Assembly (NCBI RefSeq): GCF_009834515.1
Contig: NZ_CP019426.1
Span: forward strand, 5,773,001 to 5,837,000
Length of the DNA stretch: 64,000 nt
Source: Pseudomonas sp. R84
Lineage (GTDB): Bacteria; Pseudomonadota; Gammaproteobacteria; Pseudomonadales; Pseudomonadaceae
Direction of reading: 5' to 3'
Shown: positions 1 to 7,952 of the stretch, piece by piece
How the letters are laid out: every line of letters starts with the position of its first letter
Position numbering within the stretch: position 1 is the stretch's first letter
The notes under the pieces: generated by a model
The model's input: the letters and a program-made list of their open reading frames with translations, nothing else
The model's database searches: none
What the model was told of the DNA's origin: nothing
Program-made: the position numbers and the translations under genes

Positions 1-125
1 CCCTACCTGAACCGTTTCCGCATTGCGTTTCTGCGCCGGTTTCAGGCAGGATCGATGCACGGCCGCACGGGTTTCCCATCGCCGTCAGAGCAGTTGAAGA
101 CAGCCACTTGAAGACGAGACCTATC

Positions 126-587
126 ATGCGGATTATTCAAGCGACCCTCGAACATCTGGATTTACTGACTCCGTTGTTCGTCAAATATCGCGAGTTCTAC
201 GGTTCCCTGCCTTACCCGGATTCCTCCCGCGCCTTTCTTGAAAAGCGTCTGCGTCGCAAGGAATCGGTGATCTATCTGGCCTTGGCCGATGATGACGACA
301 AGAAACTCATGGGCTTCTGTCAGCTCTATCCAAGCTTCTCCTCGTTGTCACTCAAACGCGTGTGGATCCTAAATGACATCTATGTCGCCGAAGATGCACG
401 CCGCCAACTGGTCGCCGACAACCTGATCCGCACTGCGAAGAAAATGGCCAAGGAAACCCAGGCCGTGCGCATGCGTGTTTCCACCAGCAGCAACAACGAA
501 GTGGCGCAGAAAACCTATGAATCCATCGGATTCAAGGAAGACACCGAGTTCAAGAACTACGTGCTGCCGATCAGCGAAGAACTCTGA
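126..587 (+). CDS. GNAT family N-acetyltransferase
   Basis: This 153-residue protein is a probable acetyl-CoA-dependent N-acetyltransferase of the GNAT fold, acting in the cytosol on an unknown substrate. The sequence shows the GNAT order: an N-terminal IIQAT strand, a central strand that leads to VWILNDIYV, then an ARRQLVADNLI helix where the acetyl-CoA pyrophosphate loop normally sits, and a C-terminal NEVAQKTYESIGF segment typical of motif B. The pyrophosphate loop reads R-R-Q-L-V-A rather than the usual R-x-x-G-x-G/A, so cofactor binding may be atypical. I chose the ATG at 126 because the upstream in-frame TTG at 108 would only add six poorly conserved residues. It stands alone ahead of a hairpin. 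The family call is solid; the substrate is unknown. Confidence 0.85.
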   Translation: MRIIQATLEHLDLLTPLFVKYREFYGSLPYPDSSRAFLEKRLRRKESVIYLALADDDDKKLMGFCQLYPSFSSLSLKRVWILNDIYVAEDARRQLVADNLIRTAKKMAKETQAVRMRVSTSSNNEVAQKTYESIGFKEDTEFKNYVLPISEEL

Positions 588-606
588 CTGCAAGTGCAAC
601 GTGTGA

Positions 607-626
607 TGAGGGAGCCCGCTCCCTCA
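607..626 (+). terminator. Hairpin after the GNAT gene
   Basis: Nine-base perfect inverted arms (607-615 and 618-626) lie 20 bases after the GNAT stop codon. No T-tract follows, so this is a terminator-like hairpin rather than a clear intrinsic terminator. Confidence 0.35.
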
Positions 627-816
627 GGCACCCCGAATGCTTCCTGACAATTGTTCACACCTCGACATCCCTCGCTACAAAACCGACGCGCTTTTCATCC
701 TTCAGACCGTATAATCCCGATCTTTCCGGCTTGTAAGAAAAACTACACCCCGCTGTAGGCTTACACGAAGTCATCCGCACATGCCTGCCGAGTCGGGCCG
801 TCAAACAGGTGCCCCC

Positions 817-1467
817 ATGGATTTCAACCCGCTCGACCTTATCCTGCATCTCGATGTATACCTCGATTTGCTGGTGAACAACTATGGGCCATGGATCTAC
901 GCCATCCTGTTTCTGGTGATCTTCTGTGAAACCGGACTGGTAGTGATGCCGTTCCTGCCGGGTGATTCGCTGCTGTTCATCGCCGGTGCCGTTGCGGCGG
1001 GCGGCGGTATGGATCCGGTGCTGCTGGGCGGACTGTTGATGCTCGCGGCCATACTGGGCGACAGCACCAACTACGTGATCGGACGAACGGCTGGCGAGAA
1101 ACTGTTCAGCAACCCGAACTCGAAAATCTTCCGTCGCGATTACCTGCAAAAAACCCACGATTTCTATGACAAGCATGGCGGCAAGACCGTGACGCTGGCG
1201 CGCTTCCTGCCGATCATCCGTACCTTCGCGCCGTTCGTCGCCGGCGTAGCGAAGATGCCATACCCGCGTTTCTTCGGTTTCAGCGTGTTGGGCACCATCC
1301 TATGGGTCGGCGGTCTGGTGACGCTGGGTTACTTCTTCGGCAACGTGCCGTTCATCAAGAAAAACCTGTCGTTGCTGGTGGTGGCGATCATTCTGCTGTC
1401 GCTGGTGCCGATGATCCTTGGCGTGGTTCGCAGCCGTTTCGGCGGCACCAAAGCGCAATCGCACTAG
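817..1467 (+). CDS. DedA family inner membrane protein
   Basis: A 216-residue DedA/SNARE-associated (VTT domain) membrane protein. Members sit in the inner membrane and are linked to membrane homeostasis; several are now regarded as undecaprenyl-phosphate or phospholipid translocases. Visible features: an N-terminal amphipathic stretch, a hydrophobic segment ending in FCETGLVVMPFLPGDS (the conserved E and the PGD turn of the family), the GDSTNYVIGR motif, and ARFLPIIRTFAPFVAG, the re-entrant proline-rich loop with its key arginines. Further hydrophobic helices close the protein. The ATG at 817 is preferred over 781 because DedA proteins begin near MDFNPLDL and an AGGTG lies just upstream. The gene ends 4 bases before mtfA, so the two are probably co-transcribed. 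Confidence 0.9.
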   Translation: MDFNPLDLILHLDVYLDLLVNNYGPWIYAILFLVIFCETGLVVMPFLPGDSLLFIAGAVAAGGGMDPVLLGGLLMLAAILGDSTNYVIGRTAGEKLFSNPNSKIFRRDYLQKTHDFYDKHGGKTVTLARFLPIIRTFAPFVAGVAKMPYPRFFGFSVLGTILWVGGLVTLGYFFGNVPFIKKNLSLLVVAIILLSLVPMILGVVRSRFGGTKAQSH

Positions 1468-1471
1468 GCCG

Positions 1472-2284
1472 ATGTGGTCGCTGAGCGCCTGGCGTCGCCG
1501 GCGCATTCTGGCGAAGCACCCGATTGCCGACAACATGTGGCAACGGGTGCGGCATCACCTGAGCTTCCTTGATGGCATCAGCGCTGCCGAAGATCAGTGG
1601 CTGCGCGAAGCCTGCGTACTGTTCCTCGAAGACAAACACCTGAGCGCTCTGCCCGGCGTCGAACTGCATCAGGAACAACGCCTGCTGCTCGCCGCCCAGG
1701 CACAATTACCACTGCTCAATCTGGGCGATCTGAACTGGTATCAGGGTTTCCACGAGATCGTGCTCTACCCCGACGACTTTCTCAGCCCGCAACGTCATCG
1801 CGACGCCAGCGGTGTCGAGCACGAATGGGACGGCGAACACAGCGGCGAGGCTTGGCAGCAGGGGCCGATCATCCTCGCCTGGCCGGGCGTGATGGCCAGT
1901 GGTGGCTGGGAAGGCTATAACCTGGTCATCCACGAACTGGCGCACAAACTCGACATGCTTAACGGCGACGCCAACGGCCTGCCGCCACTGCACGCCGACA
2001 TGCGTGTCAGCGACTGGGCAGACGTCATGCAAAAGGCTTACGACGATCTCAACCGTCAGCTCGACCATGACCCTGACGCCGAAACCGCCATTGATCCCTA
2101 CGCCGCCGAGAACCCGGCCGAGTTCTTCGCCGTCACCAGCGAGTACTTTTTCAGCGCCCCGGATCTGTTGCACGAGGCTTATCCACAGGTGTATGCGCAG
2201 CTGCAGCTTTTCTACCGTCAGGACCCGTTGAGCCGGTTGCGGCAACTTCAGGCCTCAGACCCGGTCTATCAGGCTCACGACTAA
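1472..2284 (+). CDS. mtfA: MtfA-like zinc metallopeptidase (M90)
   Basis: A 270-residue cytosolic zinc peptidase of the MtfA (YeeI) family. In E. coli MtfA binds the glucose repressor Mlc and has aminopeptidase activity. The zinc site is visible: HELAH at residues 154-158 gives two histidines and the catalytic Glu, and Glu217 in the NPAEFFAV segment is the likely third ligand, as in the family. The [16 protein letters not shown] stretch before the active site is also family-typical, and the length matches. The start at 1472 is 4 bases after the dedA stop codon. An upstream in-frame codon at 1418 would overlap dedA and add non-conserved residues. Whether Pseudomonas MtfA has an Mlc-type partner cannot be told from sequence. 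Confidence 0.9.
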   Translation: MWSLSAWRRRRILAKHPIADNMWQRVRHHLSFLDGISAAEDQWLREACVLFLEDKHLSALPGVELHQEQRLLLAAQAQLPLLNLGDLNWYQGFHEIVLYPDDFLSPQRHRDASGVEHEWDGEHSGEAWQQGPIILAWPGVMASGGWEGYNLVIHELAHKLDMLNGDANGLPPLHADMRVSDWADVMQKAYDDLNRQLDHDPDAETAIDPYAAENPAEFFAVTSEYFFSAPDLLHEAYPQVYAQLQLFYRQDPLSRLRQLQASDPVYQAHD

Positions 2285-2396
2285 GGTCTGCACGACTTTC
2301 GGTACATGGCATCGACGGCAGAATATGCCTATAATCGCCGCCACTTTTTGGTCAATCCGGCCAAGTGTTTTTGGTCAACTACGGGGGCAACGCCCA

Positions 2397-2924
2397 ATGA
2401 GCTACAGCAAGATTCCGGCTGGCAAAGACCTGCCGAACGACATCTACGTCGCGATCGAGATTCCGGCCAACCACGCGCCGATCAAATACGAAATCGACAA
2501 AGACAGCGATTGCCTGTTCGTTGACCGTTTCATGGCCACCCCAATGTTCTACCCGGCCAACTACGGTTACATCCCGAACACCCTGGCTGACGACGGTGAT
2601 CCCCTCGACGTGCTGGTTGTGACCCCTTACCCGGTTGCTCCAGGCTCGGTGATCCGCGCGCGTCCAGTCGGCATCCTGAACATGACCGACGACGGCGGCG
2701 GCGATGCCAAAGTCATCGCAGTCCCACACGACAAGCTGTCCCAGCTGTACGTCGATGTGAAGGAATACACCGACCTGCCGCCACTGCTGATCCAGCAGAT
2801 CGAGCACTTCTTCGCGAACTACAAAGATCTCGAAAAAGGCAAATGGGTCAAGATCGAAGGTTGGGCCGGTGCAGACGCCGCCCGCGAAGCGATCACCAAG
2901 TCGGTTGCCGCCTACAAAGGCTAA
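2397..2924 (+). CDS. ppa: Inorganic pyrophosphatase
   Basis: Family I soluble inorganic pyrophosphatase of 175 residues, the usual bacterial length. It hydrolyses pyrophosphate to two phosphates and pulls biosynthetic reactions forward. The signature [10 protein letters not shown] carries the metal-binding aspartates. KYEIDKDS with VDRF near the N-terminus and the [11 protein letters not shown] stretch supply further active-site residues, and KVIAVP and [13 protein letters not shown] segments are present (here GKWVKIEGW). The ATG at 2397 is chosen because [13 protein letters not shown] is the family N-terminus; the upstream in-frame extension to 2325 is AT-rich leader. A strong intrinsic terminator follows. 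Confidence 0.97.
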   Translation: MSYSKIPAGKDLPNDIYVAIEIPANHAPIKYEIDKDSDCLFVDRFMATPMFYPANYGYIPNTLADDGDPLDVLVVTPYPVAPGSVIRARPVGILNMTDDGGGDAKVIAVPHDKLSQLYVDVKEYTDLPPLLIQQIEHFFANYKDLEKGKWVKIEGWAGADAAREAITKSVAAYKG

Positions 2925-2952
2925 GCACCTGCGCCACGCGTGAGGCTTGAAG

Positions 2953-2979
2953 AAAACCCCGGTTGATCCGGGGTTTTTT
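2953..2979 (+). terminator. Intrinsic terminator of ppa
   Basis: A ten-base perfect stem (2953-2962 with 2968-2977) and a five-base loop end in a T-run, about 30 bases after the ppa stop codon. This is a canonical Rho-independent terminator. Confidence 0.9.
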
Positions 2980-3147
2980 GTGCTCGGGAAAAGTTGTCTT
3001 AAACAGAGTGTTTATGACGGACTACAGAAAAGTTTTAGCCTGTGTAATTTCCCACAAGATCGCCTTACATCCCGTCGCAAAATTCAGCCCGTTTTTGAAC
3101 GTCCGGTTTATTCAAACCGCTCTGGCACGGCCGTAGACTCCGTGTTT

Positions 3148-3894
3148 ATGAGAAAGAACACTAGCGGTCCAAGATTCAAGGCACTCCTGGAAGCTGCGAA
3201 CATCTCGACGACGGGTTTCGCAAAGTTCTGGGGCACGGAAGCCCAAAATGTCCACAACTGGTACACCCGGGGCGTCCCGGCGTATCGCATGGAAGAAGTC
3301 TCACGCCTGCTGTCCGTCAACAGCGAATGGCTGAAAACCGGCCAAGGCACAAAAGAGCTGCCAAGCCTGACTCCGCCTGCCAGCAACGGCGACAGCTTTG
3401 ACGCCCATGATCCACAGGGCGCGTATAGATTCATCCATCCCAACGACATCGAACTGGCCTTCTTCAAAGAAACGCCACTGACCAACGGTTCCGACAAAAC
3501 CCACGTCATTCAGGACCCGGACCTGTCCATCCGCCTGCTGCGTGCACAGGTTGATCAACTGGAGATCCGCCCCGCCGATGCCATCTGCGCGCACATGATC
3601 GGCAACAGCATGGCCGAACGTATCGAGGACGGCTCCGTCGTCGCGATCGACCGCGGCCTGACCCAAGTCGTCGACGGCGAGATCTACGCCATCGAACACG
3701 ACGGTATGCTGCGCATCAAATACCTGCACCGCATGCCCGGCAACGGCCTGCGCCTGCGCAGCCACAACAGCGCGGAATACCCGGACGAAGTGTTCCGCCC
3801 GGCGCAGATCGAAGAGCAACGGATTCACATATTGGGCTGGGTGTTTTGGTGGTCGACAGTGAGCAAGCGGCGACCGGCGGTGCCGTTTCTCTGA
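3148..3894 (+). CDS. XRE/S24 LexA-like transcriptional regulator
   Basis: A 248-residue repressor-like protein with an N-terminal helix-turn-helix (about residues 6-65, including FAKFWGTEAQNVHNWYTRG) and a C-terminal S24 peptidase/LexA domain (about 140-235). The Ser-Lys dyad is visible: Ser154 in GNSM and Lys191 in RIKYL. Such proteins are phage CI or PrtR-type repressors that can be inactivated by RecA-stimulated self-cleavage. I see no Ala-Gly or Cys-Gly dipeptide in the linker (about 66-150), the usual cleavage site, so self-cleavage is uncertain. No phage genes adjoin it; the nearest mobile DNA is the island beginning at 4212. ATG 3148 is preferred because an in-frame extension to 2947 would run through the ppa terminator. 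Confidence 0.85.
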   Translation: MRKNTSGPRFKALLEAANISTTGFAKFWGTEAQNVHNWYTRGVPAYRMEEVSRLLSVNSEWLKTGQGTKELPSLTPPASNGDSFDAHDPQGAYRFIHPNDIELAFFKETPLTNGSDKTHVIQDPDLSIRLLRAQVDQLEIRPADAICAHMIGNSMAERIEDGSVVAIDRGLTQVVDGEIYAIEHDGMLRIKYLHRMPGNGLRLRSHNSAEYPDEVFRPAQIEEQRIHILGWVFWWSTVSKRRPAVPFL

Positions 3895-3928
3895 CTTGAT
3901 GCGGTTTGTCGACCCTGCACAGAACCCT

Positions 3929-3952
3929 GTGGGAGCGAGCCTGCTCGCGAAG
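3929..3952. repeat. Single REP element (family A)
   Basis: One copy of the palindromic unit TGTGGGAGCGAGCCTGCTCG plus CGAA, matching the copies at 46505 and 63550. It lies 34 bases after the regulator stop codon, on the host side of the island boundary. Confidence 0.8.
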
Positions 3953-4204
3953 AGGCCCGGACAATCGGTACAAATCCCGGATTTCTGGCGTAGAAGTCGC
4001 TCTAAACCGCACTTCAGACTGGGAATCCCAAGCAAAACTCAGTATCCTGCGCCCCACATTTGCGCATCGACCCGCCCCGCGGCTCAGAGAGCGCCCGACG
4101 CGGCAGACCAACGTCTGACCAAGTCCCACAGCCGGACGCAGATCCGGATGTACGTTTTGAAGGCTGGCAAGGCTTACCAAAAATAGGCCAAGCCAGTCCC
4201 CGAG

Positions 4205-4228
4205 AAGCCGGCCACAAGCCGGCTTTTT
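4205..4228 (+). terminator. Intrinsic terminator containing attL
   Basis: Eight-base perfect arms (4205-4212 and 4218-4225) with a five-base loop and a T5 tail. The right arm and tail form most of the 20-bp repeat that bounds the island, so integration duplicates the tail and leaves the host terminator intact. Confidence 0.85.
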
Positions 4229-4231
4229 AAT
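4212..4231 (+). repeat. attL, 20-bp direct repeat
   Basis: The sequence CCACAAGCCGGCTTTTTAAT is identical to 30254-30273. The bases on both sides differ between copies, which sets the repeat length at 20. It overlaps the loop, right arm and T-tail of a host terminator. Confidence 0.9.
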
Positions 4232-4350
4232 TGTCCGAAATAATCCTATCCCATCCAAGAATCTTCCTGATAGCTTAGCTATTCCGGGGGCTCTAGGCAT
4301 TCGCCTGTCCGATGGTGTTCAACGCCATCTGACCTCATCCAACGATGAAG

Positions 4351-4372
4351 TGGGGGGACAGGTGGGGGGACA
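4351..4372 (+). repeat. Integrase arm-type site pair (left)
   Basis: Two direct copies of TGGGGGGACA (4351-4360 and 4363-4372), 2 bases apart, just upstream of the integrase gene. The same 10-mer occurs twice near the right end (30173-30194). Paired G-rich repeats at both ends are typical arm-type sites for DUF4102 integrases. They also lie where integrase could repress its own promoter. Confidence 0.75.
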
Positions 4373-4396
4373 TAGCGGACGACAGGGGAAAATCCA

Positions 4397-5596
4397 ATGG
4401 GTAAGTTGAATCCGAAACAAGTCGAAAACTTGACCGAACCTGGCACCTATGAAGATGGTGATGGGCTTCGCTTGGTCGTTAAGCCTACAGGGCGTAAATC
4501 CTGGCTACTCCGCTTCCAACTGGCAGGTCGTCGTAGAGAGATGGGGCTGGGTTCATTCCCCGAGGTGAGTCTCAAGAAAGCCAGACAAGATGCCAGCACC
4601 AAACGCACCCAACTGAGCGACGGCATTGATCCCCTTGCAGCCAGAGACATAGAGCGTGCAGCTCAACGGGAAGCTCAGCGTGTAAGTGAAGCCAAGCAAG
4701 TGAAGTTCGAGACGCTCGCAACGGAATACCGTAATGCTCATGGCTCGGCGTGGTCGGAGAAGTGGCGTAAAGGCTGGCTACGAAAGTTAGAGCTGTATGC
4801 GTTTGATCACATAGGCAAGCTATCAGCCGACGAGATCGGTACTCCTCAGGTGCTTAAGGTGCTGCAACCCATCTGGGCCACCAAGACCAGAACCGCCGAC
4901 GAGGTACGTGGACAAATTGAACAGGTTCTAGACGCCGCCAAGGCACGCAACCTTCGAAACGGCGAAAACCCTGCTCGCTGGCGCGGGCACTTAGAAAACC
5001 TTTTGAGTCGTGCTGAAAAGAAGAAGGCTCGAAAGCGAGAGCACTTTGAGGCGTTACGCTGGCAGGATGTGCCGGATCTGATGATAAAACTTTGTGCAAA
5101 CTCCACTCCTCCATCTTGGGCTGCTCAACTGCTGATCATGACCAGCGCACGCGCCCATATGGTCAGGTTCGCTCGTTGGGATGAGTTTGATCTAGAAGCT
5201 GCAACTTGGTCGCTGCCAGATGAGCGAATGAAAATGCGAGTAGCTTTCGTGATTCCGCTCGCTGAGGAAGTCATAAAGCTGGTCAAGCGCATTCCGAGAG
5301 ATGAGAGAAGCCCCTTTCTATTTCCAGGCCACGGCAAGACAGGAGTCATGCATGCAAACGCCATACGGACGCTCCTACATGACATGGGATACAAACAAAT
5401 CACTCGACACGGTTTTCGTTCTTCATTTCGAGACTGGGCTGGGGAATGCACTCACTACCCACGTGAAGTATGCGAAATGGCGCTAGCGCATGATGAGCGA
5501 GATCAGACTGAAGGGGCATACTCGCGTACTGATTTTCTCGATAAACGACGCGACCTAATGAAAGACTGGAGTGAATTCATTACGCGCCCTCAATAG
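4397..5596 (+). CDS. int: Tyrosine recombinase, P4-type integrase
   Basis: A 399-residue integrase that catalyses recombination between attP and the host terminator site. The N-terminus (about 1-90) is the DUF4102 arm-binding domain: DGDGLRLVVKPTGRKSWLLRF and GRRREMGLGSFPEVSL. A SAM-like core-binding domain follows (about 105-185). The catalytic domain holds Arg252 in TSARAH, His338 and Arg341 in HGFRSSFRDWAGE, His365 in LAHDE and the nucleophile Tyr375. The first box reads TSARAHMVRFARW instead of the usual TG-R-GE, but the arginine is kept. All catalytic residues are present, so the enzyme should be active. The gene points inward from attL, with arm-type repeats in its promoter region. Confidence 0.96.
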   Translation: MGKLNPKQVENLTEPGTYEDGDGLRLVVKPTGRKSWLLRFQLAGRRREMGLGSFPEVSLKKARQDASTKRTQLSDGIDPLAARDIERAAQREAQRVSEAKQVKFETLATEYRNAHGSAWSEKWRKGWLRKLELYAFDHIGKLSADEIGTPQVLKVLQPIWATKTRTADEVRGQIEQVLDAAKARNLRNGENPARWRGHLENLLSRAEKKKARKREHFEALRWQDVPDLMIKLCANSTPPSWAAQLLIMTSARAHMVRFARWDEFDLEAATWSLPDERMKMRVAFVIPLAEEVIKLVKRIPRDERSPFLFPGHGKTGVMHANAIRTLLHDMGYKQITRHGFRSSFRDWAGECTHYPREVCEMALAHDERDQTEGAYSRTDFLDKRRDLMKDWSEFITRPQ

Positions 5597-5635
5597 CCAC
5601 GCGGGTTAAACACGCCCCTCCCGACCAACACCCCA

Positions 5636-5654
5636 CCACCGGTTCGACCGGTGG
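5636..5654 (+). other. Hairpin after the integrase gene
   Basis: Perfect seven-base arms (5636-5642 and 5648-5654) with a TTCGA loop, 40 bases after the integrase stop codon. There is no T-tract. It may be a weak terminator. Confidence 0.4.
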
Positions 5655-5705
5655 AGCCTCGATAACATACGAATAAACCAACTTCATCAAAGATCAGCAG
5701 GAAAA

Positions 5706-6419
5706 ATGAAAGAAAAAAAGCCCGCGTTGTTTACGAGAACGCAACTCGCTATACAAGAGAATGAACGCATCGGCAACATCACAATCGATGCAGCCATCGC
5801 TAGGAATCGCGGGATACTGCATCTCCATTTTTTCTCACCACTTACAGAGCCTGACGCACATCTAGAACTGTTAGAAAGCATCCGTTCCAGCATCAGCACC
5901 CCTGAACTTCAGGGGCAGCTAGAGGAGGATTGGGACAACGAATCCAGCAAGCACGACAACGACGCCACTAAATTGCTTCAACACGTGAAGTACGCTTGCT
6001 TATATTTGGAACTAGCCAGCACTGCCGAGCAAAATAAAGCTCGCGACAAAGCTTGGGCCTTTAATAGCTACGCAAGCTTAATGATTGGCGAAATCATAGA
6101 GCGTTCCGCTGCGATCCAAAACCTTAACGAAGCTGATAAACGCTCTGTACGAAACAGTAAAAACGCGCAAGGCCGGAATAAATCTACCTTACCATTAAAA
6201 GAAGAGATCGCAAGATTGCTGGAAGACTTGCGACCTGAAGCAGGCTGGCCATATAAAACAACAGCCGTTGCTACGCTAGAGCGACCTCTGAGTGATTTTA
6301 TCGTCAACAACAACATCCTTGATGTACAACCCTCAAACATTGAAACGTGGCTGCCCAGATGGTTGTGTGAAGATGAACTCGTCAATCCTGCTTGGGAGAA
6401 AACCAAACGTCACAAGTAG
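5706..6419 (+). CDS. Hypothetical protein of the island
   Basis: A 237-residue soluble protein that I do not recognise. It has no signal peptide or membrane segment. The middle (about 60-170) is rich in charged and helical residues, with acidic EEDWDNESSKHDND followed by ATKLLQHVKYACLYLELAST and SYASLMIGEIIERSAA, suggesting an alpha-helical bundle. The C-terminus is more mixed (PLSDFIVNNN, SNIETWLPRWLCEDE) and could be a small winged-helix-like end. The start ATG is preceded by AGCAGGAAAA, a reasonable ribosome site. Base composition is clearly AT-richer than the core genes. It sits between the integrase and the YagK-type gene and may be an island accessory or control protein; no function is claimed. 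Confidence 0.75.
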   Translation: MKEKKPALFTRTQLAIQENERIGNITIDAAIARNRGILHLHFFSPLTEPDAHLELLESIRSSISTPELQGQLEEDWDNESSKHDNDATKLLQHVKYACLYLELASTAEQNKARDKAWAFNSYASLMIGEIIERSAAIQNLNEADKRSVRNSKNAQGRNKSTLPLKEEIARLLEDLRPEAGWPYKTTAVATLERPLSDFIVNNNILDVQPSNIETWLPRWLCEDELVNPAWEKTKRHK

Positions 6420-6508
6420 ACAATAAATAAAACATACGCACTCGTCACCACAGAGTTCTCAGCACTGCGCAGGCCGCTCGACAGTGCTAATCTCTAGGCC
6501 GTGCATTC

Positions 6509-7558
6509 CTAAGCAGCCATTAACGCTCTTGGTCTGCCACGGGCACCTTTAGGGCTAGGGTATAACCCTTTTCCCATGCCGCGCCCTTTAGTTTGAAGTT
6601 TCATGTATAAATCCGTCTTGGTGAGATAAAACACAGCTTTGCACAAACCTGCGCGCAGCTCGGCATCCGCATGTTCAATCATCCCAATCCCACAGCTCGC
6701 ATAGGCAAGCTTAACCGCATTGCAGTTGTAGTACAGGCCTCGACCTTTCGTAATCACCTCCTTCCAATATTCGCCAATCCGCTTGGCCAGAGTTATGTCT
6801 TCTCGAACCTTGGAGCCGTCAAAGAAAAACATCATGTGATAATGAAAGCCTTTCTCCGGCCCGTGCTCCAGCTTCCAGATGTAACCCACCATGTCACCAA
6901 ACAGCTTGTTCGACCTCGCGTTTTCGAACAGGCGCTGTCGATCTTGCTTAGCTTGATCCTGCGTCGTCTTGGAGTTTTCTTTCGAATAGGAAAGATCAAC
7001 CCTCAGCACCAGCAGTCTGGCATGGCGTTTGAACAACGCATCTACATATTCTGTGAGTTCCTTGTAGTTTTTATTACTCGACCTCTGATAGCTGTTGAGC
7101 GTAGCTAGAAAGTTCTTAGATTTGACCTCTTGACGAATCTGATCCACACACCGGTTCAGGTGCGCCATGAGCTTACGAGCCTCACTAGCTGGCCTTTCCA
7201 TGTACCAAGACAAAAGTACTGGATACAAATCGAATTTAACAAGGCGGCTAATCGCCATATCTAGATACGGTTCAAATTTGTAAAGCGCATTAAACCGACT
7301 GTCGTTGGGAATGTGCTCCTTTAGAAGTTTGAGCAGGATATTGCCTGGAGCATTGCTCTTCAGGCGTGCATTGCCGAAGTCATCCACAACATCAACCTTA
7401 AACGCATCTCCTTCTGATTTTATAAGCCTTCTGACCAACCACGATGCGCTCTTCAGAGTCGCAATCAGACCGTTATCCAGAGCACCTACTTCTATGCCTT
7501 TTACCGTTAACCCGATCTTACTCTGGAGCGCTGCAAGGCGCTCTTCATCACCTCTCAC
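6509..7558 (-). CDS. YagK/YfjJ (inovirus Gp2-type) replication-like protein
   Basis: About 349 residues, resembling the YagK/YfjJ C-terminal domain (inovirus Gp2) family found on P4-like satellites and cryptic prophages. The core runs from the LLVLRVDLSY strand through the KLEHGPEKGFHYHMMFFFDG block, then YWKEVIT, GRGLYYNCN and a C-terminal YLTKTDLYMKLQTKGRGMG tail. HYH at residues 239-241 matches the pattern of a HUH nickase metal site, and tyrosines follow, so a role in rolling-circle-type replication is possible but inferred. For the start, GTG at 7558 has AGGAGG five bases upstream. The longer frame begins with a TTG at 7594 with no good ribosome site. An 8-bp inverted repeat lies upstream. 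Confidence 0.8.
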   Translation of the reverse strand: MRGDEERLAALQSKIGLTVKGIEVGALDNGLIATLKSASWLVRRLIKSEGDAFKVDVVDDFGNARLKSNAPGNILLKLLKEHIPNDSRFNALYKFEPYLDMAISRLVKFDLYPVLLSWYMERPASEARKLMAHLNRCVDQIRQEVKSKNFLATLNSYQRSSNKNYKELTEYVDALFKRHARLLVLRVDLSYSKENSKTTQDQAKQDRQRLFENARSNKLFGDMVGYIWKLEHGPEKGFHYHMMFFFDGSKVREDITLAKRIGEYWKEVITKGRGLYYNCNAVKLAYASCGIGMIEHADAELRAGLCKAVFYLTKTDLYMKLQTKGRGMGKGLYPSPKGARGRPRALMAA

Positions 7559-7607
7559 AAACACCTCCTCTTGCCTAGGGAATTTAACTGTCAATCACAT
7601 TACTGAC

Positions 7608-7630
7608 TGACTTGACTGTTGATCAAGTCA
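7608..7630. promoter_or_regulatory. Inverted repeat, possible operator of the YagK-type gene
   Basis: Perfect eight-base arms TGACTTGA (7608-7615) and TCAAGTCA (7623-7630) around a 7-base spacer, 50 bases upstream of the GTG start. Size and placement suit a dimeric regulator. AlpA, encoded next door, is one candidate; this is inference. Confidence 0.45.
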
Positions 7631-7952
7631 CTTCATTACATTTTGATATCTGTAGACACACCTCGCTCTCTACTTACACGCAAGCATAGGTGATGCTTGC
7701 TGAATAGTTACCATTCTCTAGGAGAGCAGATCTAGTTAATCCCTAGAGTAGTAATTACTAGTAAACAGCAATACTAATAACATATAAACCAAAAATATTA
7801 AGGCAAGCCGACCCCGATCAAAGCACTGCTAGTAGCGCACCTCACGATAGAAAGATTAGTTAAAAACGTATACGGAGTTAGTGTTCGAATTCAGCAAAAA
7901 AAACAGTAAAGGGAACTCCAGTCCCATCCATTAGCGAACAGGTCTTTGAAGA
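7631..7952. other. AT-rich non-coding gap
   Basis: About 320 bases with no supportable gene. It is markedly AT-rich with several short TAGTAA/TTACTA-like repeats near 7750-7790. It may hold promoters or a replication origin for the island, but I see no defined iteron array. Confidence 0.5.

Larger units (their letters stand above)
4043..4231 (+). ncRNA. Candidate host transcript ending in the att terminator
   Basis: No convincing protein gene lies between 3895 and 4396, but a perfect intrinsic terminator ends at 4228, so something is transcribed into it. A TATCCT at 4043-4048 could be a -10 box, though I see no well-spaced -35. The stretch between is GC-rich with several local inverted repeats. 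A 12-codon reading frame starting at ATG 4149 ends just before the terminator. The island integrated exactly in this terminator, as P4-type integrases often do at RNA genes. I do not recognise the RNA: it lacks tRNA, tmRNA, 4.5S and 6S hallmarks. Existence and boundaries are inferred. Confidence 0.3.

Noticed and set aside
1-111. Open frame at the left edge ending in TGA at 109-111
   Set aside because: It has no start in the window, its 36 residues match nothing I know, and it runs into the GNAT leader; it could be a real gene's tail but I cannot support it.
3896-4186. 96-codon frame before the island
   Set aside because: Its N-terminal part is read from a REP unit and the rest has no protein-like pattern; the terminator and att site suggest an RNA or tiny ORF instead.
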